Source: Achromobacter denitrificans NBRC 15125 (lineage in GTDB: Bacteria; Pseudomonadota; Gammaproteobacteria; Burkholderiales; Burkholderiaceae_B). Taken from it: a stretch of 40,641 nucleotides of DNA. The stretch's first letter is position 1. The number at the start of each line of letters is the position of its first letter. Positions 32,561 through 40,467 of the stretch are shown piece after piece. The translations under genes and the position numbers were made by a program. The notes beneath the pieces are model-generated. The model saw only the letters and a program-made list of their open reading frames with translations, searched no databases and was not told where the DNA came from. The stretch lies in the NCBI RefSeq assembly GCF_001571365.1, contig NZ_BCTQ01000046.1, positions 1 through 40,641 of the forward strand, in the 5' to 3' direction.

Positions 32561-34536
32561 TTGATGAAGGCGATCACCTGCTGCTGGGTGCCTTTGTCGT
32601 TGTCGAAGCCGCCATGCGTGCTGGAGGCTACCGGCGGCCCGCCTCCCGGCGGATTGCCGCCGGCCGGCGACACATGAACGGCGTCGCAGGCAATGCCGGC
32701 ATCGCGGAAGTAGCGCTCCATGCCCAGCAGCGGCGTGGTGGTGCCGCCTTCGAAGGATTCGCTCACCAGGTATAGCAGCGACCGGCGGTACGGGCCGCAG
32801 GTGGGATCGTCTTCCTCCGCGCGGTCCGACAGGTGGAACTGCTGGTACCGCTTGACCCGGGTCTTCAGGTTGGGCACGACCAGCCGGCGGAAAGTGTCCA
32901 GGGTGACCGCCGGGGCCATCAGGCTCAGCGACTCCAGCTCGCCGCCGTCGGCCGCCAGCCGGTGGACGAAGTGGCTGGCGACGATGGCGCCGGCCGAATG
33001 GCCGACGATGTGCAGCCGCACCCGGCCCCGGCTGACGTGCGACTTGAAATGCTGGTACAGCATGATCATCGCGGCCTCTTCCTGGGCCATGCCCTTGGGA
33101 GCCGGTTCGCTCATCGCCTGGGCGTTCTGCTTCATTTCCCCCCAGATCACCGTGCCCGGCCGCGCCAGCCAGCGTTCCAGTCGCTGGTTCCACCAGCGCT
33201 CCAGCCGTTCGCCCAGGCCGCCCGTCGTGCGGGGCACGTTGTTGGCGGCATCCTGGATGATGTTCTTCACGGTGGTGATGAAATCGGTCTCCCACATCAG
33301 GAAGACCGGGAAGATCTGCTTCTCATAGAGCAGGGGAATCCATTCGGCCGCCGCCTGCGCCGCGGCTTCTTCCCCGACCAGTCCGCCGTGCGCGTAGACG
33401 CAAACGTCCATCGGCTTGTCTTTCAAGCCCCACGTCTCGCGCGCGGCGTTCATGTGTACGTCGACGATGGCGCGCCGGTCGTCCGGCGTGGTCCTGAAGG
33501 CGCCGCTGTTGCTGAGCTTGCCGTTGTTGCCGATGTTGACGATGAACGGCGAGATCTCGCGATTGCGCAGCACCGTGCCCGCCGCGAGCATGACTTTCTT
33601 GCCGTCGGTGCGCAGGCTGATGCTGTGGGAGATCCGCTCGTGTTCGTGCGTGACGACGCCCAGCTGGACCACCCAGCAGTCCATGGCGTTGCGCATCCAA
33701 TCGTCGTAGGTCAGCACCGCCATGCCGTGCGTGCCCCATTCCTCGCCCCAGGAGTTCTGGATCAGGAAGCCGTCCTGGGTGTAGCCCAGGATGACGAAGG
33801 CGTGGCCGTCCATCGCCGTCTCCTGGTCGTCGGCGGGGATGACCCAGAAGGGCTGCGCGGCGGGCGTGGCCGGCGCGGTCGGGGGCGTGATGCCGTGGCC
33901 GGCGTCCCAGCCGGCGTGGCAGCCCGCGCTGGCGTAGAGGATGCCCACCTCGTTGAGCGCCGCATGCATCTCGACGATGCTGCGCGTATCGATCCGGTAG
34001 TAGGCGCCCAGCGGTCGCCGCACCGCGTCCAGCCACCAGTCGTCCTCGGTGTCGTTGGCCGCGGCGGGCATCTCCAGGGTGGGGAACAAGGCCTGGGCGC
34101 AAGCGCCATGCTTGAACCAGCCCTTGAGCGCGCCGCGCAGGCTGGAGCCGTTGTCGTCGATGGAGCCGGGGAACTCATCGTAGCGCCGGGCCATGGAATA
34201 CAGCATGAAGGGCGAGATCGCGGGACGCGGCTCGCGCTCCGATTTCCGCAGCAGGTACTCGACGACGGTCGACAGCGCGAAGCCGGTGCAGGCCGAGGTC
34301 TCTCCCTGGTGCTTCACCGTCAGCCCCATGGCGGGGATCATTTCCGTCTTGGGCGTGACCGAAATATTGGGATGGAAGGCGAGGTCGCGCCCATCGAAGG
34401 CGTCGGGCTTGGCGGAGCGGCGAAACGGCAGCGCCGGCGGGAGCTTGGGCGGCTTGCGGGGGCGCGGCGTCTTGCGCGCGGTGGTCTTGGCGGCCGCCTT
34501 CCCGACAGCCCGTCCCGCTTGCTTCCTGGCAGCCAT
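32554..34536 (-). CDS. Papain-like (C1) peptidase fused to an alpha/beta hydrolase
   Basis: A protein of 660 residues. Residues 1-35 are a Lys/Arg/Ala/Pro-rich basic lead with no signal peptide. Residues about 45-290 are a C1-type peptidase domain: nucleophile Cys83 in HQGETSACTGFALS, His245 in DGHAFVILGY and Asn261 in IQNSWGEEWGTHG. Residues about 375-660 are an alpha/beta hydrolase with oxyanion loop YAHGG (381-385), nucleophile Ser514 in IVGHSAGAIVASHF, and a likely catalytic His641 near the end (STHGGF). AGGGAGG lies about 7 nt before ATG 34536, fixing the start against much longer frames. Two hydrolytic activities in one cytosolic chain suggest coupled cleavage of a modified peptide or lipopeptide, or a toxin/effector role. 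The exact function is unknown. Confidence 0.85.
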   Translation of the reverse strand: MAARKQAGRAVGKAAAKTTARKTPRPRKPPKLPPALPFRRSAKPDAFDGRDLAFHPNISVTPKTEMIPAMGLTVKHQGETSACTGFALSTVVEYLLRKSEREPRPAISPFMLYSMARRYDEFPGSIDDNGSSLRGALKGWFKHGACAQALFPTLEMPAAANDTEDDWWLDAVRRPLGAYYRIDTRSIVEMHAALNEVGILYASAGCHAGWDAGHGITPPTAPATPAAQPFWVIPADDQETAMDGHAFVILGYTQDGFLIQNSWGEEWGTHGMAVLTYDDWMRNAMDCWVVQLGVVTHEHERISHSISLRTDGKKVMLAAGTVLRNREISPFIVNIGNNGKLSNSGAFRTTPDDRRAIVDVHMNAARETWGLKDKPMDVCVYAHGGLVGEEAAAQAAAEWIPLLYEKQIFPVFLMWETDFITTVKNIIQDAANNVPRTTGGLGERLERWWNQRLERWLARPGTVIWGEMKQNAQAMSEPAPKGMAQEEAAMIMLYQHFKSHVSRGRVRLHIVGHSAGAIVASHFVHRLAADGGELESLSLMAPAVTLDTFRRLVVPNLKTRVKRYQQFHLSDRAEEDDPTCGPYRRSLLYLVSESFEGGTTTPLLGMERYFRDAGIACDAVHVSPAGGNPPGGGPPVASSTHGGFDNDKGTQQQVIAFIKR

Positions 34537-34554
34537 GACGGCCTCCCTGGTTAT

Positions 34555-34573
34555 CGGCCCCGTGGCGGGGCCG
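34555..34573 (-). other. Leader hairpin of the peptidase-hydrolase gene
   Basis: CGGCCCCG (34555-34562) and CGGGGCCG (34566-34573) pair perfectly with a TGG loop. On the coding (minus) strand it ends a few bases before the AGGGAGG ribosome site, so it could influence translation. The rest of the 139-bp gap to the amidase gene shows no clear promoter. Confidence 0.4.
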
Positions 34574-34675
34574 GCGTTGTTGGCAAGACGACATGACGAC
34601 GCGCGGGGCTCGCCCGCTGCAGGGATGTATAGGCGGAGCCTGGCCCGTTCGCCAGTATCCGAAAGGATGACTCCG

Positions 34676-35917
34676 TTAATTCGTACCGGTGCTTTCATAC
34701 CGCCGGCGGCGCGATTCGTCCGCGGCGATGCGCGCATGCCAGCGCGCGGCCCAACCGAGCAGGGCGTGGTCGTCGTCCGGCCGCGCCACCCACTGGACGC
34801 CGACCGGCAGGCCGAGCGCCGTGCGCGCCGTGGGCAGATGCAGCGCGGGCCAGCCCAGCAGCGACCACACGCGGTTGAAGACGGACGAACCGGTCGATTG
34901 CAGGCCTTGCGGGGCGGGGCCGGGCGCGCTGGGCGTGAGGATGAAATCGGCGTCGCCGAAGCGCAACACCCATTCGCGCGACAGGCGTTCGCGCGCCTGC
35001 TGCAGCCGGACGTAATCGGCATGCCCGATATCCAGGCCGCGTTTGAGCGCGTCGCGCAGCACCGGCGACATCAGGCCTGCCTGCGGGCTGCGCGCCAGCG
35101 GCAAGAGGCCCAGGGCGAGCTCGGCGTGCATGGTCTGCGTGTGGATATGCAGCAGCGTCTTCAGATCGTCGTCGAGATCGGGACGGACGACGGTGGCGCC
35201 GTGCTCGCGCAGCCGCGCCTCGCTATCGTCCAGCGCCTGCCGCGCATCGGGGTCGAGCCGGCCGATCGCGTCGCAGGCCAGCAGGGCCACGCGCGGCGCG
35301 CGCGCCGGTGCTTCCGGGGCCGCGCGGCCGGGCAGCAGCACCGAGGCCACGGCTTGCGATTGCGCCACGGTATTGCTGAACCAGCCTATGGTGTCCAGCG
35401 AGTCGCACAGCACGCTCATGCCCTGCCGGTGGATCCGGCCGAAGGTGGGCTTGAAGCCCACGACGCCGCAGAACGCCGCCGGCCGGATCATGGAACCGCC
35501 GGTCTGCGTGCCGAGCGCGATATCGATCATGCCGGCCGCGACGGCCGCCGCGGATCCGCTGGACGAGCCGCCCGGCGTGTGCGCGGGCTGGCGGGGATTG
35601 CGGGTGGGGCCGGGCGAGGCGTAGGCGAACTCGGCGGTGACGGTCTTGCCGATGGGCACCGCGCCCGCCGCGCGCAGCTGCGCCACGCAGGCGGCGTCCC
35701 AGCGCGCCGGCTCCGCGGCGGTGGCGGGCGAGCCCGAGCGCGTGGGCATGCCGGCGACGTCGATCACGTCCTTCACGCCTATCCCCACGCCCGCCAGCGC
35801 GCCCGGCGCGGCGGGCGGCAGCGGCAGGTCCGCCGCTTCGGCCAGCCATGCCCAGGCCTGGATGTCCGCGTCCCGCGCCTTGCTGCGGGACCATGCTGCA
35901 TGCGCATCCAGCATCAT
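34676..35917 (-). CDS. Amidase-signature hydrolase
   Basis: A protein of 413 residues with the Ser-cisSer-Lys triad: Lys49 (GIGVKDVID), cis-Ser118 (PGGSSSGSAAAVAAG) and nucleophile Ser142 (TGGSMIRPAAFCGVVGFKPT). It hydrolyses an amide to acid plus ammonia in the cytoplasm. It is shorter than GatA (about 480), and gatB/gatC are absent, so it is a catabolic amidase rather than the tRNA amidotransferase subunit. ATG 35917 overlaps the Bug stop (ATGA); ATG 35914 is one codon inside. The coupling suggests that the receptor captures the amide or its product. Confidence 0.92.
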   Translation of the reverse strand: MMLDAHAAWSRSKARDADIQAWAWLAEAADLPLPPAAPGALAGVGIGVKDVIDVAGMPTRSGSPATAAEPARWDAACVAQLRAAGAVPIGKTVTAEFAYASPGPTRNPRQPAHTPGGSSSGSAAAVAAGMIDIALGTQTGGSMIRPAAFCGVVGFKPTFGRIHRQGMSVLCDSLDTIGWFSNTVAQSQAVASVLLPGRAAPEAPARAPRVALLACDAIGRLDPDARQALDDSEARLREHGATVVRPDLDDDLKTLLHIHTQTMHAELALGLLPLARSPQAGLMSPVLRDALKRGLDIGHADYVRLQQARERLSREWVLRFGDADFILTPSAPGPAPQGLQSTGSSVFNRVWSLLGWPALHLPTARTALGLPVGVQWVARPDDDHALLGWAARWHARIAADESRRRRYESTGTN

Positions 35918-36906
35918 TGGACCTTGATCTGCTTCTGGCGGATCAGTTGCGTCCAGCGCTCGCTTTCGCTGGCGATGAAGGCCTGGAACTGCTCGGGCGT
36001 GCCGCCCGCGACCTCGCCGCCTTGCGATTCGACGACGTCGCGATATTGCTTGTCCTGCAGCGCGCGGTTGATGTGTTCGTTCAAGGTCTTGACCACCTCG
36101 GGCGGGGTGCCGGCCGGGGCGATCACGCCGAACCAGTTGGACACGACCATGTCGGGCAGGCCCAGCTCCTTGAACGTGGGCACGCCGGGCAGCCCGGGCA
36201 CGCGCTGGTCGGCGGCTACCGCCAGCATCTTGATGCGGGGCGTGGAGCCGGTCGCGTGCGGCAGGAAGAGGCTGGGCAGTTCGATGTAGAAGTCCACGTT
36301 GCCGGCGATGAGGTCATTGACCGCCGGCGCCCCGCCCCGATACGGAACGTGGGTGGCGTTCATGCCCGCCTGCTCCTTGAACAGCTCGGTGCTCAGGTGC
36401 GACGCGCTGCCGGCGCCGGTGGAGGCATAGTTCAGTTTTTCAGGGTTGCGCTTGGCGTCTTCGATCAGCGCGGCGGGGTTCGCGTAGGGCGATTTGTCGT
36501 TCACGCCCAGCGCCATGGGGCCGCGCTCGATGAGCGCAATGGGCGCGAGGTCGGCCGCCGGGTCGAAGGGCATGGTGTAGAGCGCCTTGTTGACCGCGAG
36601 CGGCGCGAAGTTGCCCAGGCCGATGGTGTAGCCATCGGGCTTGGCGGTGGCGATCTGGCCGGTGCCGATGTTGCCGCTGGCCCCCGGCTTGTTGTCCACC
36701 ACGACCGGCACGCCCAGCGAGTCGCTCAGCTTTTGCGCGAGCTGGCGCGAGCGCGTGTCGGAGCTGCCGCCGGCCGCGTACGGCACGATGAACTTGATCG
36801 CCTGCGTGGGGTAGGCGGCCTGCGCCTGCGCGCCGGCCGAGGCCAGGGAGAAGCCGACGGCGAGGGCGCCAGCCAGCAGTTTGATGGTTGCGGTAGTCGT
36901 GCGCAT
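35914..36906 (-). CDS. Bug/TctC-family periplasmic solute receptor
   Basis: A protein of 330 residues from ATG 36906, which has AGGGGA 5 nt upstream; a longer frame from 36936 is less likely. A signal peptide ends near AGAQAQA. The mature part has YPTQAIKFIVPYAAGGSSDTRSR, NKPGASGNIGTGQIATAKPDGYTIGLG, STGAGSASHLSTELF and HVPYRGGAPAVNDLIAGNVD. It is first in a two-gene operon with the amidase, divergent from a LysR regulator. No TctAB lies nearby. The ligand may be an amide, or the acid the amidase releases. Confidence 0.93.
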   Translation of the reverse strand: MRTTTATIKLLAGALAVGFSLASAGAQAQAAYPTQAIKFIVPYAAGGSSDTRSRQLAQKLSDSLGVPVVVDNKPGASGNIGTGQIATAKPDGYTIGLGNFAPLAVNKALYTMPFDPAADLAPIALIERGPMALGVNDKSPYANPAALIEDAKRNPEKLNYASTGAGSASHLSTELFKEQAGMNATHVPYRGGAPAVNDLIAGNVDFYIELPSLFLPHATGSTPRIKMLAVAADQRVPGLPGVPTFKELGLPDMVVSNWFGVIAPAGTPPEVVKTLNEHINRALQDKQYRDVVESQGGEVAGGTPEQFQAFIASESERWTQLIRQKQIKVQ

Positions 36907-36974
36907 TGCATTCCCCTGTGAGGCAGGGGAATCCACCCCCGGCGTTGATTGTCAGCGCATAGTAGGAAAGACCC

Positions 36975-36991
36975 TATTAGGTTGTCTAATA
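36975..36991. promoter_or_regulatory. LysR-type operator between the Bug and lysR genes
   Basis: TATTAG-GTTGT-CTAATA is a perfect 17-bp dyad that includes the T-N11-A pattern of LysR boxes (T36977 and A36989). It lies 37 nt before the LysR ATG and 69 nt before the Bug ATG in a 121-bp divergent gap, the usual place for an autoregulating LysR protein. Confidence 0.75.
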
Positions 36992-37027
36992 CCTTATTCT
37001 CCCTTTATTAATTTGCTGGAAAAATAA

Positions 37028-37969
37028 ATGTTGATCGACAGCCGATTGCTCCAGGTGTTCGCGGTGGTGGCCGAGGAACTGCATTTCGGCCGCGCCGCGC
37101 AACGCCTGCACTTGAGCCAGCCGCCGCTGAGCCAGAGCGTGCGCAAGCTGGAAGAAGCGTTGGGCGTGCAGTTGCTGGAACGGACGACCCGTTCGGTCCG
37201 CCTGACCTCGGCCGGCGCCGAGCTGCAGCGGCGCATCCGTCGGATGGAGACCGAGCACGAAGCCACCGTCCGCCAGGTGCGGCAGGCGGCCAGCGGCGAA
37301 GCCGGCCATCTGACCATCGGCCTGACGCCCAGCGCGGCCTACTCGAACGTGCCGCAGGCCCTGTTCGCGTTCCGCCGGCGGTATCCCGGCGTGGTGCTGG
37401 ACCTTCTGGAAATGAACTCCAGCGAGATGCCGGACGCCCTGCACCGCCAGCGGCTGGACCTGGCGCTGCTGCGGCCGCCGTTCGCGGACGCGGACCTGGC
37501 GCCGGTGCCGCTGTATTCCGAACCGATGGTGCTGGCGTTGCGCAGCGATCATCCGCTGGCGGCCAAGCGCTGGGTGACGATGGCGCAGGTGCTGGACCTG
37601 CCGCTGGTGGGTTACGCGCGCGATCGCTCGCGCTATTTCAGCCAGGTGCTGCGGCAGATGATCGAGGCGGCGGGCAAGCCCGCCGACATCGTGCAGGAAA
37701 GCATGATCCCGACCATTCTTACCCTGGTCGAGGCCGGCTTCGGCGCGGCCGTGGTGCCGGCCTCATTGGGGCGGATGCGCATGGACATCCTGAGTTATGT
37801 CGGCATCCGGGGGCCGGGCGCGTTTCGCGCGGAGCTGGCCGCGGCGCGCCATCCCGACAATCCCAATCCGTCGATCGACGCGTTCGTGGCGATCATGCGG
37901 GAGATATCCGACAAGCATGTCGGAATGCGCGCCGGCCGCCCGCGGCCGGCCGGCGCTGCGGCGCTTTAG
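37028..37969 (+). CDS. LysR-family regulator of the Bug-amidase operon
   Basis: A protein of 313 residues. The N-terminal HTH (about 5-64) reads [21 protein letters not shown] and [24 protein letters not shown]. The effector domain starts with [19 protein letters not shown] and ends with [14 protein letters not shown]. It is divergent from the receptor-amidase operon and faces a perfect T-N11-A dyad, so it probably activates that operon with a substrate-derived co-inducer. Its stop overlaps the stop of convergent dkgB by 4 bases. The last 20 residues are Arg/Pro/Ala-rich and contain an 8-bp DNA palindrome (37931-37950). Confidence 0.93.
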   Translation: MLIDSRLLQVFAVVAEELHFGRAAQRLHLSQPPLSQSVRKLEEALGVQLLERTTRSVRLTSAGAELQRRIRRMETEHEATVRQVRQAASGEAGHLTIGLTPSAAYSNVPQALFAFRRRYPGVVLDLLEMNSSEMPDALHRQRLDLALLRPPFADADLAPVPLYSEPMVLALRSDHPLAAKRWVTMAQVLDLPLVGYARDRSRYFSQVLRQMIEAAGKPADIVQESMIPTILTLVEAGFGAAVVPASLGRMRMDILSYVGIRGPGAFRAELAAARHPDNPNPSIDAFVAIMREISDKHVGMRAGRPRPAGAAAL

Positions 37970-38769
37970 TCCCAGGCGGCGGCCAGTCCGTCGGGGCTGA
38001 CTTCGCGGCCGTTGCGTTCCAGGGCCGCGATCTCGGCCATGTCGGCGTCCGTCAGGCGCAGTTGGCGGGCGAGCAGATTGCTGGCCAGGTTCTCGCGCTT
38101 GGTCGACGACGGGATCACCGCGTAGCCCAGTTGGAGCGCCCAGGCCAGGGTGACCTGCGCGGGCGTGGCGTTGTGGCGCCGCGCGATCTGGCCGATGACG
38201 GGGTCCTTCAGCACCTTGCCGTAGGCCAGGGTCATGTACGAAGTGACCTGGATGCCCTGTTCCTTCAGGAAGGCGGTGAGCTTGGCATTCTGCAGGTAGG
38301 GGCTGAGCTCGATCTGGTTGGTCGCGATCTGCTCCTTGCCCACGGCCGCGATGGCGGCGCGGGTTTCGGCGATGGGGAAGTTGGAAATCCCGATCTGGCG
38401 GGTGAGGCCTTGCGCCTTGGCGTCGGCCAGCGCCGTCATGGTTTCCTCGACCGACACGCCGTTGCCGGGCGCGGGCCAGTGGATCAGGGTCAGGTCGACG
38501 TAGTCGGTGCGCAATTTGGCCAGGCTGTCCTTCAGGCTGGGAACGAGCTTGCCGCGGCCGTAGTTGGGAACCCAGATCTTGGTCGTGACGAACAGGTCTT
38601 CGCGGGGCACGCCGGATTCGGCGATCGCCTGGCCGACCTCGGCTTCGTTTTCGTAGATTTGCGCGGTGTCGATGGCGCGGTAGCCCACGTCCAGCGCGTT
38701 GCGCACCGAATCGATAACGACCTGGCCCTGCAGGCGGAAGGTGCCGACGCCGAAGGCGGGAATGCTCAT
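37966..38769 (-). CDS. dkgB: Aldo/keto reductase, 2,5-diketo-D-gluconate reductase B type
   Basis: A protein of 267 residues, the same length as E. coli DkgB and similar throughout ([86 protein letters not shown]). The catalytic tetrad is Asp34, Tyr39, Lys64 and His97. It reduces 2,5-diketogluconate, methylglyoxal and other reactive carbonyls with NADPH. AGGAG 8 nt before ATG 38769 supports the start. A YafC-like LysR gene lies divergently, as beside E. coli dkgB. Confidence 0.93.
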   Translation of the reverse strand: MSIPAFGVGTFRLQGQVVIDSVRNALDVGYRAIDTAQIYENEAEVGQAIAESGVPREDLFVTTKIWVPNYGRGKLVPSLKDSLAKLRTDYVDLTLIHWPAPGNGVSVEETMTALADAKAQGLTRQIGISNFPIAETRAAIAAVGKEQIATNQIELSPYLQNAKLTAFLKEQGIQVTSYMTLAYGKVLKDPVIGQIARRHNATPAQVTLAWALQLGYAVIPSSTKRENLASNLLARQLRLTDADMAEIAALERNGREVSPDGLAAAWD

Positions 38770-38890
38770 GTAAAACTCCTGGTGGTTCGGGTAGCCAGGC
38801 GGAGGTGCCTGGGAATGCATTCAGTGTGCCCGTCTAATACTTGCGAAAAAAGTCCGGTATCGGCGAAATACTTTTGATATAAATGCAAAT
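38770..38890. promoter_or_regulatory. dkgB / lysR divergent control region
   Basis: An AT-rich segment at 38831-38890 carries AATACTT twice (38836-38842 and 38867-38873, 31 bp apart), each beside a GCGAAA. A possible -10 for the LysR gene is TATAAA at 38878-38883, only eight bases before its ATG, so its transcript may be nearly leaderless; no ribosome site is seen. Confidence 0.4.
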
Positions 38891-39790
38891 ATGAAGACGA
38901 CGCTCGACGAAATGCAGGTCTTTATCGCCGTCGTGGACAGCGGCTCCATTACCGCTGCCGCGGACGTGCTGGGCCAGACCATCTCCGCCACCAGCCGGAC
39001 CATGAGCCGGCTGGAGGAAAAGCTGCAGACCACGCTGATGCGCCGCACGACGCGAAGGCTGGCGCTCACCGAGGAAGGCCGGGCCTACCTGGAGCAGGCC
39101 CGCAGGATCGTGGCGGCCGTGGAAGAGACCGAGGAAATGATGAGCCTGCGCCGCAACCAGCCGGCCGGATTGCTGCGGGTGGACGCGGCCTCGCCCTTCA
39201 TGCTGCACGTGGTGGTGCCGCTGGTGCCGGGCTATTGCCAGCGGTATCCGCAGGTGGAACTGGAGCTCAACAGCAACGAGGGCAATATCGACCTGCTGGA
39301 GCGGCGCACGGACCTGGCCATCCGCATCGGGCGGCTGAAGGACTCGTCGCTGCACGCGGTGCCCCTGGGCAGCAGCAAGCTGCGCGTGCTGGCCAGTCCC
39401 GCCTACCTGGAACAGCACGGGCAGCCCAAGAGCGTGGCGGACCTGGCCTCGCACACGCTGCTGGGTTTCAGCCAGCTGGAGCCGCTGAACGAATGGCCGC
39501 TGCTGGATGCTTCGGGCCAGCCGCTGCACGTGACGCCGGCGCTGCGCTCGTTCAGCGGCGAGACCTTGCGGCAGCTGGCGCTGAACGGCGCCGGCATCGT
39601 CTGCCTGTCCGACTTCATGACGCGCGGCGACCGCGAGTCGGGCGCCTTGCGGCAGCTCTTTCCCAAGCAGACGCTGGAGGTCAGGCAGCCGATCAACGCC
39701 GTCTATTACCGCAATACGGCGGTCTCCTCCCGCATCAAGTCCTTTATCGACCACATGACCGGGGCGCTGGGGGCGCGCGGGTTCGAGTAA
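38891..39790 (+). CDS. LysR-family regulator, YafC-like
   Basis: A protein of 299 residues. The HTH is at about 4-63 (MQVFIAVVDSGSITAAADVL, SATSRTMSRLEEKLQTTLMRRTTRRLALTEEG). The effector domain has LLRVDAASPFMLHVVVPLVP and LLERRTDLAIRIG, typical of the AaeR/DsdC-like branch to which YafC belongs. It is divergent from dkgB, as E. coli yafC neighbours dkgB, so it probably controls that gene. The inducer may be a reactive aldehyde. The gene for a small membrane protein follows 13 nt downstream. Confidence 0.93.
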   Translation: MKTTLDEMQVFIAVVDSGSITAAADVLGQTISATSRTMSRLEEKLQTTLMRRTTRRLALTEEGRAYLEQARRIVAAVEETEEMMSLRRNQPAGLLRVDAASPFMLHVVVPLVPGYCQRYPQVELELNSNEGNIDLLERRTDLAIRIGRLKDSSLHAVPLGSSKLRVLASPAYLEQHGQPKSVADLASHTLLGFSQLEPLNEWPLLDASGQPLHVTPALRSFSGETLRQLALNGAGIVCLSDFMTRGDRESGALRQLFPKQTLEVRQPINAVYYRNTAVSSRIKSFIDHMTGALGARGFE

Positions 39791-39803
39791 GAAGGAGCGC
39801 GGC

Positions 39804-40466
39804 ATGCGCAATCTGGACTTCACCTCCTGGCAGGGCCTGCTGTCGACCTTGCTGGGCCTGGCGCTGATCACACTGATCGGCGTGGGCATCCGCCTGGTGG
39901 TCATGCAGACGATCCAGCAGCGTCGCGCCCGCGAGAACCGCCAGATCAACGAGCGGCTGCGCACGCTGATCGCGGCCTACAAGACGCTGGGCGGTTCATT
40001 TACCGGCAACCTGGCGGTGGATCCGCGGCACCTGCGCGACCTGCGCCGCGAGGAAGCGGCGGCCGCTTCCAGCGGCGATCCCGTGGAGGCGCGGCCCGGC
40101 GGAGACCGCGCGCGCCGCATGCGCGACGCGACCGAGGCCGCCCTGTCGGACGTCATCCTGCTGGGCACCGAGGAACAGGTGCGGCTGGCGGCCAGGGCGG
40201 CGGCCGATCTGGTGGCGGGGCGGCCGGTGCACACTGCCGAACTGGTGGTGTCGCTGCGCAACTTCATCCGCCAGGTGCTGGACCTGGAGCCGGTTCCCGG
40301 GCAATTGCAGATCCCGAGGCAGGGCCCTGCCCGGCCGTCCGCGACGGGACGCGGCAAGGGCGACGGCGGCGGGAACTCGGGCAGGGGCGGAGGCGGTGGA
40401 GAAGGCGGCGCCGGCGGTGGCGGCATGATGATGGGCCTGAACCTGGACCCAGACCGGCATTCGTAG
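39804..40466 (+). CDS. Single-span membrane protein of unknown function
   Basis: A protein of 220 residues that I do not recognise. One N-terminal membrane segment (about 11-34, LLSTLLGLALITLIGVGIR) is followed by a basic, probably helical region (QQRRARENRQINERLRTLIAAYKTL). A conserved-looking middle part (DATEAALSDVILLGTEEQVRLA, FIRQVLDLEPVPGQLQIP) gives way to a glycine-rich low-complexity tail ending GGGGMMMG. AAGGAG lies about 8 nt before the ATG. It is probably co-transcribed with the LysR gene. One base after its TAG the terminal inverted-repeat element begins. Confidence 0.78.
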   Translation: MRNLDFTSWQGLLSTLLGLALITLIGVGIRLVVMQTIQQRRARENRQINERLRTLIAAYKTLGGSFTGNLAVDPRHLRDLRREEAAAASSGDPVEARPGGDRARRMRDATEAALSDVILLGTEEQVRLAARAAADLVAGRPVHTAELVVSLRNFIRQVLDLEPVPGQLQIPRQGPARPSATGRGKGDGGGNSGRGGGGGEGGAGGGGMMMGLNLDPDRHS

Positions 40467-40467
40467 G

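Noticed and set aside
32833..34596. Long plus-strand frame opposite the peptidase-hydrolase gene
   Set aside because: The composition is that of an antisense shadow, while the minus strand shows both catalytic triads and a good ribosome site.
34676..35917. gatA of the tRNA-dependent amidotransferase
   Set aside because: The protein is too short, gatB and gatC are absent, and it is coupled to a Bug receptor.
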